Below are positions 34,483 through 42,887 of a stretch of DNA of 64,000 bases, piece after piece. A program made the position numbers and the translations under genes. The stretch's first letter is position 1, and every line of letters begins with the position of its first letter. The notes under the pieces are model-generated. The model was not told the origin of the DNA, did not search any database, and saw nothing but the letters and a program-made list of their open reading frames with translations. The DNA is from Simkaniaceae bacterium (GTDB taxonomy: Bacteria; Chlamydiota; Chlamydiia; Chlamydiales; Simkaniaceae), in assembly GCA_018399075.1 (NCBI GenBank), contig CP073763.1:992001-1056000 (forward strand). The letters are read 5' to 3'.

Positions 34483-35738
34483 CCCTTCCTATTTTGATCC
34501 TCATCCTTGCTATCTTGATCTTCACATCAGGTTTTTTGTCAGCATCTGAAACCGCCCTTTTTTCCCTCTCTTCAATGAAAGTGCGTGCCTATCGTCACGG
34601 CTCCGATAAACGGGGTCATTTGATTGCCCGCCTCCTTTCAGAGCCCAGGAAACTCCTTGTCACTATTCTCATGGTGAACGTTTGTGTTAATATCCTAGTA
34701 CAAAACGTTGTTTCGGGGATTTTTGGAACTTTTTCGAGTTGGGCACTCACTGTTGGTGTTCCTCTCCTTCTAACATTGATTTTTGGTGAGGTCATTCCTA
34801 AATCGGTTGCCTACCCGAAAAACACCTTTATTGCCTATCATTCTGCTCCTGTTCTTCGAGGGATTGAATGGGCTTTAAAACCACTGCGTGATGCGATTTC
34901 TTTTGTCACCACTGGGATCTCAAAATTCTTCTTCTTTTATCTACGAAAAGAGAAGGAAATAGGAATTGAAGAGCTTAAGATTGCTCTACGTACTTCTCAA
35001 GAAAAAGGGGCTGTTTCAACAGAAGAGGCAAAGCTTGTTCGTGGTTACCTCAATTTAGAAGAAGACTTAGTCAAGGAGCTGATGTGTCCTCGGAATGAGG
35101 TCCTTTTTTTTGACATTAATGAACCGATTTCAAAATTGGTACGCCTTTTTGTTGATGAAGAGTGTACTAGAGTACCGGTTTGCAATGGCGATTTGGAAAA
35201 TATCTTAGGAATTATGACAGGAGGAAGCTTTTTCCTTCATCGAGACCACTTTAAATCGTCCCATGATATTATCCCTTTTCTGAGAAAGGTTCACTTTGTT
35301 CCTGAGTCGATGATAAGCCGCGCTCTACTCCATTTTTTCTATGAGCATGAAGAGACTATCGTTGTTGTTGTGGATGAATATGGCTCTGTTTCCGGTTTGA
35401 TTGCTCTTGAGGATCTTGTTGAGACAGTCGTAGGCCAAATTGCAGATAGGCGGGATGAAGCCAGTCACTACACGAGGCCTTCAGATGACATTGTGATTGC
35501 AAGCGGAAAGCTCGAGTTAATAGAGTTTGAAGAGATATTTGATTATCACTTAGAGAGTCCTAATAATATGGCAACGATCGGAGGGTGGTTGACCGAACTA
35601 TTAGGGGATATTCCTAAGAGTGGAACTAAAATAGAGCGCCATGGCTTTTTGTTTCATGTCTTAGCTTCCGATGTGAATAGGGTTCGGCGTGTTTATATTC
35701 GTCGCCTTCGCCTAAAGAAGAGGAAAAAAGATGAGTAG
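34479..35738 (+). CDS. CorC/HlyC (TlyC-like) membrane protein with CBS pair, first copy
   Basis: 419 residues: DUF21/CNNM membrane domain with about four helices (1-145), a CBS pair (about 200-330, with MCPRNEVLFFD and VVVDEYGSVSGLIALEDLVE), and a CorC/HlyC C-terminal domain. Family members act in magnesium or cobalt export, although older annotation calls them haemolysins. Two tandem copies are present here, matching the paired genes recalled as CT256 and CT257. Overlaps the upstream gene by 4 bases and the second copy by 8. Confidence 0.9.
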   Translation: MTLPILILILAILIFTSGFLSASETALFSLSSMKVRAYRHGSDKRGHLIARLLSEPRKLLVTILMVNVCVNILVQNVVSGIFGTFSSWALTVGVPLLLTLIFGEVIPKSVAYPKNTFIAYHSAPVLRGIEWALKPLRDAISFVTTGISKFFFFYLRKEKEIGIEELKIALRTSQEKGAVSTEEAKLVRGYLNLEEDLVKELMCPRNEVLFFDINEPISKLVRLFVDEECTRVPVCNGDLENILGIMTGGSFFLHRDHFKSSHDIIPFLRKVHFVPESMISRALLHFFYEHEETIVVVVDEYGSVSGLIALEDLVETVVGQIADRRDEASHYTRPSDDIVIASGKLELIEFEEIFDYHLESPNNMATIGGWLTELLGDIPKSGTKIERHGFLFHVLASDVNRVRRVYIRRLRLKKRKKDE

Positions 35739-36957
35739 TTGGGCCTTTTTTCTCCTACTTGTCATTCTTTCTTTGATTGTTCAGGGATTTTACTCAATGC
35801 TTGAAATGGCTTGTGTTTCCTTCAATCGCGTTCGATTGCAATTTTATGTAAGCCAAGGAAATCGTCGGGCAAAATGGCTGAGTAATCTTCTTAATAATCC
35901 GACACGTCTCTTTGGAACCACACTGATTGGAGTCAATGCGACGATGCAGTTTGGATCAGAGTGTGCACGCCGTTTTTACTCTTCCATTGATCTTAGCCCC
36001 GATTGGGCTCCCATTACGCAGATCTTTATCGTTCTCATTTTTGCAGAGCTTGCACCCATGTTTGCCGCCCGTCGCTATGCAGAAAATGTTGTGATGCTCG
36101 GGATTCCTATTATCTACCTCACATCATTTGTCCTAAGGCCGGTTATTATTGTCTTAGATTGGATCTGTCGCTTTATAAATTTCCTTTTTGGCGTCAAGAG
36201 CCGCTCGGGCCTCTATTTGTCCCGTGAAGAGCTTCAAAAAGCTATTGAAGAGCGTGAGGATTCTCCCAAGGAGAAGCTCGATCCGATTTTGATGAATATC
36301 TTTGCTTTAAAAAATAAAACGGCAAAAGACTTAATGGATCCTATAGAGGAAATGAAATCGATCTCCTCAAAAAATACGATTGGTGATCTAAAAGCCCTTC
36401 TCGGCCTTCAAGCCCTTCCCTTTATCCCTGTTTACCATAAAAGCCCTCAAAATATTGTTGCGATTGCCTTTCCTCGCGACCTTCTTCGATACCCAGATGA
36501 TACTCGACTTCGCGCTTATTGTCGCTCTCCATGGTTTATTACTGAAAAAAACTCCGTTCTTGAAATCTTAAAAGAATTCCGTCGGAACAACCAAAGTCTT
36601 GCGATTGTGCTCAATAATCAAGGACAAGCCATCGGAACCCTCACACTCGATGCTGTTGTCGATGAAGTTTTTGGCCATCGTGATGAATGGATCTCTTTTG
36701 GTGAGTATGTTCCTGGAAAAGGGAAAGTCTTTGTCGACCGCTCCTTTCCTGGAGACACCCTTGTCTCAGAGGTCAATAAATGGTTTTCTATTGAAATTCC
36801 TGGAGAGGAAAGGACTACCCTCGAAGACCTTATGGGGGAAAACCTTGGTCATAGCCCTGACCGAGGGGATGTTGTTCGTGTTGGTAATTATGAGCTTTCT
36901 GTCGAAGAGACCTCCCTTATTGCAGGCCGCACTATTCTCATCCGCTCTATAAGCTAA
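35731..36957 (+). CDS. CorC/HlyC (TlyC-like) membrane protein, second copy
   Basis: 408 residues, same three-part layout as its neighbour but diverged: DUF21 membrane domain (1-150), CBS pair (about 200-310) in which the second motif reads LNNQGQAIGTLTLDAVVDEVFG, and a CorC C-terminal domain. The pair may form a hetero-oligomeric divalent-cation transporter; this is inferred from adjacency. Last gene of the dcd operon. Confidence 0.88.
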   Translation: MSSWAFFLLLVILSLIVQGFYSMLEMACVSFNRVRLQFYVSQGNRRAKWLSNLLNNPTRLFGTTLIGVNATMQFGSECARRFYSSIDLSPDWAPITQIFIVLIFAELAPMFAARRYAENVVMLGIPIIYLTSFVLRPVIIVLDWICRFINFLFGVKSRSGLYLSREELQKAIEEREDSPKEKLDPILMNIFALKNKTAKDLMDPIEEMKSISSKNTIGDLKALLGLQALPFIPVYHKSPQNIVAIAFPRDLLRYPDDTRLRAYCRSPWFITEKNSVLEILKEFRRNNQSLAIVLNNQGQAIGTLTLDAVVDEVFGHRDEWISFGEYVPGKGKVFVDRSFPGDTLVSEVNKWFSIEIPGEERTTLEDLMGENLGHSPDRGDVVRVGNYELSVEETSLIAGRTILIRSIS

Positions 36958-37097
36958 CCCTCACAAAACTAGATATGATAACCACCTTACTATGCTCTTC
37001 TTAAAGGGTTTTACTCATATGGATTATTGACAAATTAAGTTTGATCAAGCAATCCTTGTAATAGGGGAAATCATATATTTCTGGGGAGGGGAATATT

Positions 37098-37349
37098 ATG
37101 TTAAAGGTATCGAAATTTGGTCTTGCTGGAGGGGTTCTCTGGGGGGCTATGATGTTCATTTGTACAGTTTTATCAATATATACCGGTTATGCAGACACAT
37201 TCTTACTTGCAATGAAGAGTTGCTATCCTGGCTATTCGCTTACCTGGGGCGGAGCTTTTCTGGGACTCATTTATGGTTTTATTGATGGCTTTGTCGGATT
37301 GGCTATTCTTGCATGGCTCTATAACAAATTTTGCGGAAACTCCAAATAG
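37098..37349 (+). CDS. Holin-like small membrane protein
   Basis: 83 residues with two membrane helices and the sequence SCYPGYSLTWGGAFLGLIYG followed by DGFVGLAILAWLYNK. Proteins of this pattern are annotated as bacteriophage holin or DUF5676-like in many bacteria, without phage context. No other phage gene lies nearby, so a lytic role is doubtful. Preceded by GGGGAGGGGA ribosome binding region; a TTGACA-like box lies at 37027-37032 without a convincing -10. Confidence 0.65.
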   Translation: MLKVSKFGLAGGVLWGAMMFICTVLSIYTGYADTFLLAMKSCYPGYSLTWGGAFLGLIYGFIDGFVGLAILAWLYNKFCGNSK

Positions 37350-37357
37350 CTCGTTAG

Positions 37358-38491
37358 TTAGGAAAATGCAGCTGTTCGAAGTTTAATCACTAAGGCAATG
37401 ATAACTTTGGCTGCTTTTTGAACCTCAGCAACGGTGTTTAAGCGAGAAAAGGAAAAGCGTAGAGAAGAAGAAGCTCTTTCTTTGGAAAAGCCCATGTTAA
37501 GGAGGGTGCGAGAAGGCTCAAGGGCGCCTGAAGCGCATGCTGAGGCGTAAGAAGCCGCAATCTTTTCCATATCGAGAGAGATTAGGAGAGATTCTGCATC
37601 AATCCCTGGAAAATAGAGGTTACTAGTATTAGGAAGGCGTGGACCTTCACCATTAATCTCTAGATCGGGAATTTCTTCAGTTAGGAGCGCTTCAAACTGT
37701 TCGCGTAAGGTTCTCATATGTGCAAAAGCCTCGTCTTCATCAAAGATAGAAAGGGCACAGGCCATCCCAACGATTCCGGGGAGGTTTTCTGTGCCAGAGC
37801 GAAGGTTTTTTTCTTGTCCACCCCCTGTCAATAGAGGTGAAAGTTTAAGACCTGAACGAACAAAGATAAAGCCTGTTCCTTGGGGCCCATGGAATTTATG
37901 GGCAGAGAAAGCCATAGCAGCTACCCCTTCAGGAATAGTAAAAGGTTCTTTTCCTATAAGGGCAACCCCGTCAAGAACAAGAGGGATGTTGGCCCTTTTG
38001 GCAATGGCTGCAAAGCCTTCCATATCAAGCATCACACCAGTTTCACTGTTAGCAGCAGAGAGGACAATCAATTTGGTGTTGGGGCGGATAGCTTTTTGAA
38101 GGTCTTTGGAATGAGGCGCTCCAAAAGAATCAATGGGAAGATAGGTAATATCTGCCCCTTTTTTTCTAAGGTCTTCAAGGGTGTTATAAGCAGCGGCATG
38201 GTCGATAGGGGAAGCAATAATATGAGAAGAAGGATCGTTAAAGGCGCCTCGAATGAGTAGGTTCATTCCTTCGGTTCCCCCTGAGGTAAAGAGAACTTCA
38301 CTTGTTTTTACACCAAGGAATTGGGCAATAGTTCTTCGCGCCTCTGCAACGATTTTTCTTCCTTCTTGTCCAAAAGAATGGATGCTAGAAGGGTTATGAG
38401 GAGGGGCTGCGAGCTCTTCGATCATAACGTCCAATACGTCAGGATCTAGAGGAGTTGTTGCGTTATTATCTAGGTAAATTCTCTCGTTCAT
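37358..38491 (-). CDS. nifS: Cysteine desulfurase (NifS/IscS type)
   Basis: 377 residues from the MNERIYLDNN start at 38491, which gives the family N-terminus; a start 12 bases upstream also exists. PLP-binding lysine in FSAHKFHGPQGTG near 200, and the active-site cysteine loop ASACASGALEPS near 325. Supplies sulfur for iron-sulfur clusters or tRNA thiolation. Overlaps the PP2C gene by 26 bases, the same adjacency recalled for CT258-CT259. Last gene of a five-gene minus-strand operon. Confidence 0.93.
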   Translation of the reverse strand: MNERIYLDNNATTPLDPDVLDVMIEELAAPPHNPSSIHSFGQEGRKIVAEARRTIAQFLGVKTSEVLFTSGGTEGMNLLIRGAFNDPSSHIIASPIDHAAAYNTLEDLRKKGADITYLPIDSFGAPHSKDLQKAIRPNTKLIVLSAANSETGVMLDMEGFAAIAKRANIPLVLDGVALIGKEPFTIPEGVAAMAFSAHKFHGPQGTGFIFVRSGLKLSPLLTGGGQEKNLRSGTENLPGIVGMACALSIFDEDEAFAHMRTLREQFEALLTEEIPDLEINGEGPRLPNTSNLYFPGIDAESLLISLDMEKIAASYASACASGALEPSRTLLNMGFSKERASSSLRFSFSRLNTVAEVQKAAKVIIALVIKLRTAAFS

Positions 38492-39242
38492 CTGTTTTAA
38501 CAAGGACCACGGTCACATTGTCGTGACCTCCCTGCTGTTTGGCCCGATCGATCAATATTTGCGTAGCGCTTTTGATATCTTTGGTATTTTTTAAAACTTC
38601 AGCGATTTCATTATCACTAACCTGATCAGTTAGACCATCGCTGCACATCAAGTATATATCATCTGGGCTTACTGGGGCAATATGGATTTCAGCCTCTACC
38701 TCTGTCTGAGTGCCGATTGCCCGTGTTAAAACATTTTTATAGGGAAAATTTCGTGAATTTTCTTTTTTAACCTGTCCTTGAGCAATCATCTCATTTGTTA
38801 GGGAATGATCCAAAGTTAGTTGCTTAAGAAGGCCTTTTCGAAAGCGGTAAACGCGGCTATCACCTACATGACTGTAAATTAGAGAGCGTTCATGAAAAAG
38901 GAGCGTGCAGATCGTTGTGCCCATCCCCTTATAATCTTTTTTCTTTTTTCCTAAGTGGTGGACCCAACTATTGGCATTTTCGATACAGAGTTTATTAAAA
39001 GAAGTTAGATCAAAAATAGTCCAGTTTCTTTCTGAAGAAATAAAAAGTTCTTCAATCGATGCCGAAACAAAGCGGACAGCTTCTTTAGCTGCGACTTCTC
39101 CAGCTTTATGCCCTCCCATTCCATCGGCAATAGCAAAAAAACAATGCTCCTCTAGATTTAAGAAAACATCTTCGTTATTGGTTCGAACAAGACCTACATC
39201 AGTCATTCCAAAGGAGCTTAACTTAAAATCGCAATCATTCAT
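38466..39242 (-). CDS. PP2C-type serine/threonine phosphatase
   Basis: 258 residues. Motifs: TDVGLVRTNNED, FAIADGMGGHKAGEVA (metal-binding Asp about residue 39), HVGDSRVYR, MCSDGLTDQVSD and GGHDNVTVVLV. Corresponds to the chlamydial phosphatase Cpp1 (CT259 as recalled), which can oppose Hanks-type kinases such as PknD (24745-27597). Start overlaps the serpin stop by 4 bases, so its translation is coupled to the serpin gene. Confidence 0.93.
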   Translation of the reverse strand: MNDCDFKLSSFGMTDVGLVRTNNEDVFLNLEEHCFFAIADGMGGHKAGEVAAKEAVRFVSASIEELFISSERNWTIFDLTSFNKLCIENANSWVHHLGKKKKDYKGMGTTICTLLFHERSLIYSHVGDSRVYRFRKGLLKQLTLDHSLTNEMIAQGQVKKENSRNFPYKNVLTRAIGTQTEVEAEIHIAPVSPDDIYLMCSDGLTDQVSDNEIAEVLKNTKDIKSATQILIDRAKQQGGHDNVTVVLVKTDERENLPR

Positions 39243-40465
39243 GATGAGGCGCTTGCCTCCTTACTTAAAGGACCTGATTGCTCGCTGGGATTTAAACATT
39301 CCCCTAAAAAGAGGAGGAGGTTTGTATCAAAGTCATAAATAGCATAGAGGAATGGATGATTCACATTCATTTCAATAGGGGAGTCTGTTTCACGAAATGA
39401 TTTTAAGCTAAAAGTTACTCCAGAACTTGCTGCAGCAAAGATCCCTCCCTCATCAATGGAGAGGAGACTTTCATGAATAGACTGACTGATAAGGAGGTCT
39501 TTTTTGCCATCTATTCCTGAAAAGTTTGCGTTATCATTAAGAGCTGCATTGATTCCAAGCGATCTAAAAAGAGGTTTAAGATCGAGTTTTTGGCTAACGA
39601 TAAACTTAGGAAGAGTAAGATTTATATCTTTCTTTTCAAACTTATCAAGATAGGAGATAAATCCTTGAGGCTTTGACTCATCCTGAGCATAGTAAAAGTT
39701 ATAGAGATGGGCACTCTCTTTCTTAGGAAGAAAGACGATAAAAGAGGTGTTAGAGTTTAATCCTTCGATCGGAAGGGCTACAATTTGGGTATTCTGATCT
39801 TCAAAGTAGTAGAGGTTGGATTTTTGGTTCATCATTCTGCAGTTAACAATACTCCCTCCTGACGTTTTAAACTGACCGCCACTGCTTCGTTGCGTTGGGA
39901 AGGGGTTTTGCCAGGAACCCTGAATAAAAAGGGTATTTAGAAGGACCATTTTGGTGGATTTCCCCAATGATGAAGGATCAATAAAGCGGGAAATTTTACC
40001 TCCTGAATGATTGTTAATCCAATCATCCATTTTAGTCGCTGCTGATTGAGGTTTCATGAAGTCTACCTTCTCAATCACTCCCTTAAAGTCTTCGTGAATC
40101 GTTGTTTGATATGAAGGGATAATAGAAGCATTTTTATCCACCCAAAGACTTGTTCCTAACTTAACCCCTGAGCCCATTCGACTTGTCATTTTTCTGTAGG
40201 CATCCCCTAGCTGATTTTGAGGGAGGGTTAAATGGAGGGAACTTGCCATTTCATGAGCTGTTTGGCCTCTTGCCCCCATATAGGCCATAACCAGTGAGGC
40301 ATTGATTGAAAGAGGAGAAATAATTGTATTAGAGGATTTGTCCATGATATAATAAAGGAACATCCCCGTGTGATTGAAACTATTAGCAAGCGTATTATCT
40401 TTTGCATCTTCAGCCCTAAGGGGCGAAATAAAAGCCAATAATGCTAAGAATATCAGGCGTCTCAT
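39239..40465 (-). CDS. Exported serpin
   Basis: 408 residues with a signal peptide (about 1-18, ending LRA-ED), so it leaves the cytosol. Clear serpin core: NTIISPLSINASLVMAYMGA, KMVLLNTLFIQGSWQNPF, and the C-terminal NVNHPFLYAIYD. The reactive-centre loop spans about 338-365; counting 17 residues from Asp338 puts Leu354 at P1 (a lysine follows), suggesting a chymotrypsin- or elastase-like target. The hinge (GGIFAAASSG) is alanine-rich, but Phe at the P12 position is bulky, so inhibition is likely yet not certain. It lies in an operon with a CPBP protease upstream and PP2C downstream. Serpins are uncommon in bacteria. Confidence 0.92.
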   Translation of the reverse strand: MRRLIFLALLAFISPLRAEDAKDNTLANSFNHTGMFLYYIMDKSSNTIISPLSINASLVMAYMGARGQTAHEMASSLHLTLPQNQLGDAYRKMTSRMGSGVKLGTSLWVDKNASIIPSYQTTIHEDFKGVIEKVDFMKPQSAATKMDDWINNHSGGKISRFIDPSSLGKSTKMVLLNTLFIQGSWQNPFPTQRSSGGQFKTSGGSIVNCRMMNQKSNLYYFEDQNTQIVALPIEGLNSNTSFIVFLPKKESAHLYNFYYAQDESKPQGFISYLDKFEKKDINLTLPKFIVSQKLDLKPLFRSLGINAALNDNANFSGIDGKKDLLISQSIHESLLSIDEGGIFAAASSGVTFSLKSFRETDSPIEMNVNHPFLYAIYDFDTNLLLFLGECLNPSEQSGPLSKEASASS

Positions 40466-40477
40466 GAATCATCCTGT

Positions 40478-41326
40478 TTAACTTGAAATTAAAAGTATAC
40501 GAATAACACTTATTGAATTGAATGTCATGTGTAAAGCGATCGGAGCAAGAAGAGACCGCTGTCTTTCATAGAGAAAACCAAGGAAAAGGGCGAGTGTAAA
40601 AAGAGAGAAAAGAAGCGAGAAATTGCTCAGTCCTTGATCTGGAGAAAAGTGGAATGCAGCAAAAACAATCGATGAAATAATAAGAGCTCCCATCCTCTTT
40701 ACCTTTTTCTTTAAATAGGTGTAGAGAATCCCTCGAAAGACAAATTCCTCAATGATAGGTGCTGCAATTAATATTGCAAAAAGAGCGATGACTAATAGAT
40801 AAGGAGATTCTTTTGCCATTTTTAAGAAACGAATGGCGACCTGATCCATTCCTGTATATCCCGTGAAAAAAAAGACAAGGGCTTCAACATATTGAGAGAT
40901 GGCCACAACGACTGGAAAGGAGATGAGCCACGTTAGTAGGCCTAAGCCAAAGTCCTCTATTAAACATTTAAAACGTGCACGTTCTGGGTGAATCCAGATT
41001 CCCTTCATGACCTCCCGTTTTTGAAGGATAGAAAAGCAAAAAAGATAGGTGATGACCCAAGCTAGCGCTAAGAGTTGGAGCAATGTCATTAAAAGTGCAG
41101 GAGAATGGGTCATAAGATCGACAATAGAGCTTCCTAAAAACTGAACGCTTAAAGGGGCAATAACGAAGAAGATCATGAGGTATCCAATCATTCCAATAAG
41201 GGGAAAGCGGAGATCTATTGAAATTTCCCTAAGGTCTTTCACTTTAAAAAAAGAAAAGTGATGAGCAATGAACAAAAAAAAGGCTCCTACCGCAGTGAAT
41301 AGGAGCCCTACGTATAGATAGTCCAC
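40478..41326 (-). CDS. CPBP-family intramembrane protease (CAAX/Abi type)
   Basis: 282 residues with about eight membrane helices. The family motifs are present: EEFVFRG (glutamates about residue 195), FAAFHFS and HMTFNS, which carry the catalytic glutamate and histidines. Such proteins process prenylated or bacteriocin-type substrates or act in immunity. It shares one base of stop/start with the upstream lipoprotein gene and is 12 bases from the serpin gene. Confidence 0.87.
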   Translation of the reverse strand: MDYLYVGLLFTAVGAFFLFIAHHFSFFKVKDLREISIDLRFPLIGMIGYLMIFFVIAPLSVQFLGSSIVDLMTHSPALLMTLLQLLALAWVITYLFCFSILQKREVMKGIWIHPERARFKCLIEDFGLGLLTWLISFPVVVAISQYVEALVFFFTGYTGMDQVAIRFLKMAKESPYLLVIALFAILIAAPIIEEFVFRGILYTYLKKKVKRMGALIISSIVFAAFHFSPDQGLSNFSLLFSLFTLALFLGFLYERQRSLLAPIALHMTFNSISVIRILLISS

Positions 41327-41994
41327 TACTTACTCTTTGATAAGAGGATATAGTCTTCAATTCGCTTGACTACCTCTTTAGAGAGTTGAGCATGAGCCAG
41401 TCCTATAGGAGAAACGCTATAGGTGAGTTTCTTCCATCGCTCTGGGCTTAGCTCATTGAGATTTGAAGGTTTCGGAATCACATGATCTTGATGGACAAAT
41501 TCCTGGAGAATTACTTCAGGCTTTGTTCCTCTTAAATCAAAAACCCGAATTCTCATCGTCATTGCAAGTTCAGAAGAAGGGGTGATCTTATCAAGAAAAT
41601 TCCCCTTTAGCTCTTTCGGGTGGATATCATGCTCAACAAGTTCTGCAAAGATCACATATTCGTGCTGTTCAAATGCCTCTTTAATCCATGCAGTATCTGC
41701 TGAGAAAGGATTGTTTTCAGCCGATAATTCAGCAATAGCAGCATTGATGTCACCCGGAGTACTAACATAAAAATTATTCCGCTTCATCAGCCGATTTTTA
41801 AGACCATCGGTAAATTCTTCTGATAAACTCCATCCTACGCTACTTCCTGAACGGTCAAATACAGGGACAAAGGCTACAATGGGCTTTGCTCGTCCATCAT
41901 CATGAAAACGCGTTGCATGCTCATAGTTTCCCTTTGAGCTACAACCCATAAGGGTAAAAAGTGTTAGTAGTAGTATTCCAAATCGTTTAATCAT
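41326..41994 (-). CDS. Conserved chlamydial-type lipoprotein
   Basis: 222 residues. Signal peptide with lipobox LMGC (Cys about residue 18). The mature part includes KPIVAFVPVFDRSGS and a C-terminal amphipathic region; it resembles the chlamydial lipoprotein recalled as CT253 that lies near yidC and dnaA. Predicted to be anchored in the envelope. First gene of the operon that contains the serpin, PP2C and NifS. Confidence 0.75.
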   Translation of the reverse strand: MIKRFGILLLTLFTLMGCSSKGNYEHATRFHDDGRAKPIVAFVPVFDRSGSSVGWSLSEEFTDGLKNRLMKRNNFYVSTPGDINAAIAELSAENNPFSADTAWIKEAFEQHEYVIFAELVEHDIHPKELKGNFLDKITPSSELAMTMRIRVFDLRGTKPEVILQEFVHQDHVIPKPSNLNELSPERWKKLTYSVSPIGLAHAQLSKEVVKRIEDYILLSKSK

Positions 41995-42103
41995 ATAGAG
42001 GCTCCGCAGATTTCATTACTAAAAAAATTAAGAATAGCGAAAGAGGATTTAAGCCGCAATGGTGAGAGGGAATGAGGCTGGTTTTCATTTCGGACTTGAC
42101 TGT

Positions 42104-42274
42104 TATAATTACTGATAAAGATGCAGTCGTTAAATTAATTATTACCAATTAGTTAATGCAGTGTAATTTAAATTGTATTTCCGTGGTTATTAATCGATAA
42201 TAATTTTAGTTGTAATACTTGTAAGCTCAAAGGTAATCTAAGAAGAATATATTCACTTAAAGTAGTGAATTTTT
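42104..42274 (+). ncRNA. Possible small RNA or attenuated leader upstream of slc1
   Basis: A TATAAT -10 box preceded by TG-type extension at 42101-42109 (the -35 is weak) and ending at a 7-bp hairpin (ATTCACT/AGTGAAT, 42251-42270) followed by a T-rich run. No reading frame inside. It may be an independent RNA of about 160 nt or a leader whose terminator regulates the chaperone gene. Confidence 0.3.
42251..42274 (+). terminator. Predicted terminator upstream of slc1
   Basis: Stem 42251-42257 pairs with 42264-42270 (7 bp, six-base loop), followed by TTTT and CTT. Moderately strong by eye. Confidence 0.4.
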
Positions 42275-42347
42275 CTTGCACTTTTTGTTTAATGGTGAAA
42301 AACTCTTTCTAAGAACAACTGATGAAATTATTACGGAGGAGACATAG

Positions 42348-42887
42348 ATGTCACTGCAAAATGCTGAGGCTAACTTAAAGGAGTTCGGAAAAGAACTTAA
42401 CCTAGAAGGGCTAGCCTTTGATGAAAATCACACCTGTATATTGGGGATTGATAACACCTTTTCCCTTCACTTGACCTACGAGCCAAATTCAGATCGACTC
42501 TATCTCTATTCTCCGATTTTGGATGGCCTTCCTAAGGATGATCCTTCAAAATTAAAGCTATACGAAGCCCTTCTTGAAGGCTCAATGCTTGGCGGCCAAA
42601 TGGCTGGCGGAGGCGTTGGCGTCGCTGTAAAAGAAGAGCTTATCTTAATGCATTGTGTTTTAGAAATGGGGTCAGGTGCTGATCCATCGTCTCTTAGACG
42701 TTTTGCACCACTCTTTGTTGAGTCTGTAGAAAAATGGCGCGAAAGGGCTAAAAATATTATCGAAGGTCGAGATCCTGGTGCAACAGGAATTCCTGGAGGA
42801 GGACCCATTGGTGGCGGTGGTCAGCCAAGACCTCCTGGAAAAGATGATGACAATCCAAAGCCAGGCGATCGCTTCATTAAGATTTAG
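42348..42887 (+). CDS. slc1: Type III secretion chaperone, Slc1-like (CesT family)
   Basis: 179 residues. Strong resemblance to Chlamydia Slc1 (CT043): SLQNAEANLKEFGKEL at the start and LLEGSMLGGQMAGGGVGV in the middle, followed by a helical region. Slc1 stabilises early effectors such as Tarp and keeps them ready for the secretion machine. The C-terminal 40 residues are a Gly/Pro-rich tail. Start preceded by GGAGGAG. The gene converges on dnaA with a 4-base stop overlap (TTAG). Confidence 0.9.
   Translation: MSLQNAEANLKEFGKELNLEGLAFDENHTCILGIDNTFSLHLTYEPNSDRLYLYSPILDGLPKDDPSKLKLYEALLEGSMLGGQMAGGGVGVAVKEELILMHCVLEMGSGADPSSLRRFAPLFVESVEKWRERAKNIIEGRDPGATGIPGGGPIGGGGQPRPPGKDDDNPKPGDRFIKI

Larger units (their letters stand above)
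41995..42347. other. Gene-free region between the lipoprotein operon and slc1
   Basis: About 350 AT-rich bases with no credible reading frame. It contains a perfect -10 box (42104-42109, plus strand), a hairpin with T-run at 42251-42274 (plus strand) and the ribosome binding site for slc1. A TTGCAC box (42276-42281) may belong to an slc1 promoter but lacks a convincing -10 partner. Confidence 0.5.

Noticed and set aside
37098-37349. Holin-like protein as evidence for a prophage
   Set aside because: No other phage gene, integrase or attachment repeat nearby; this family occurs widely in non-phage contexts.
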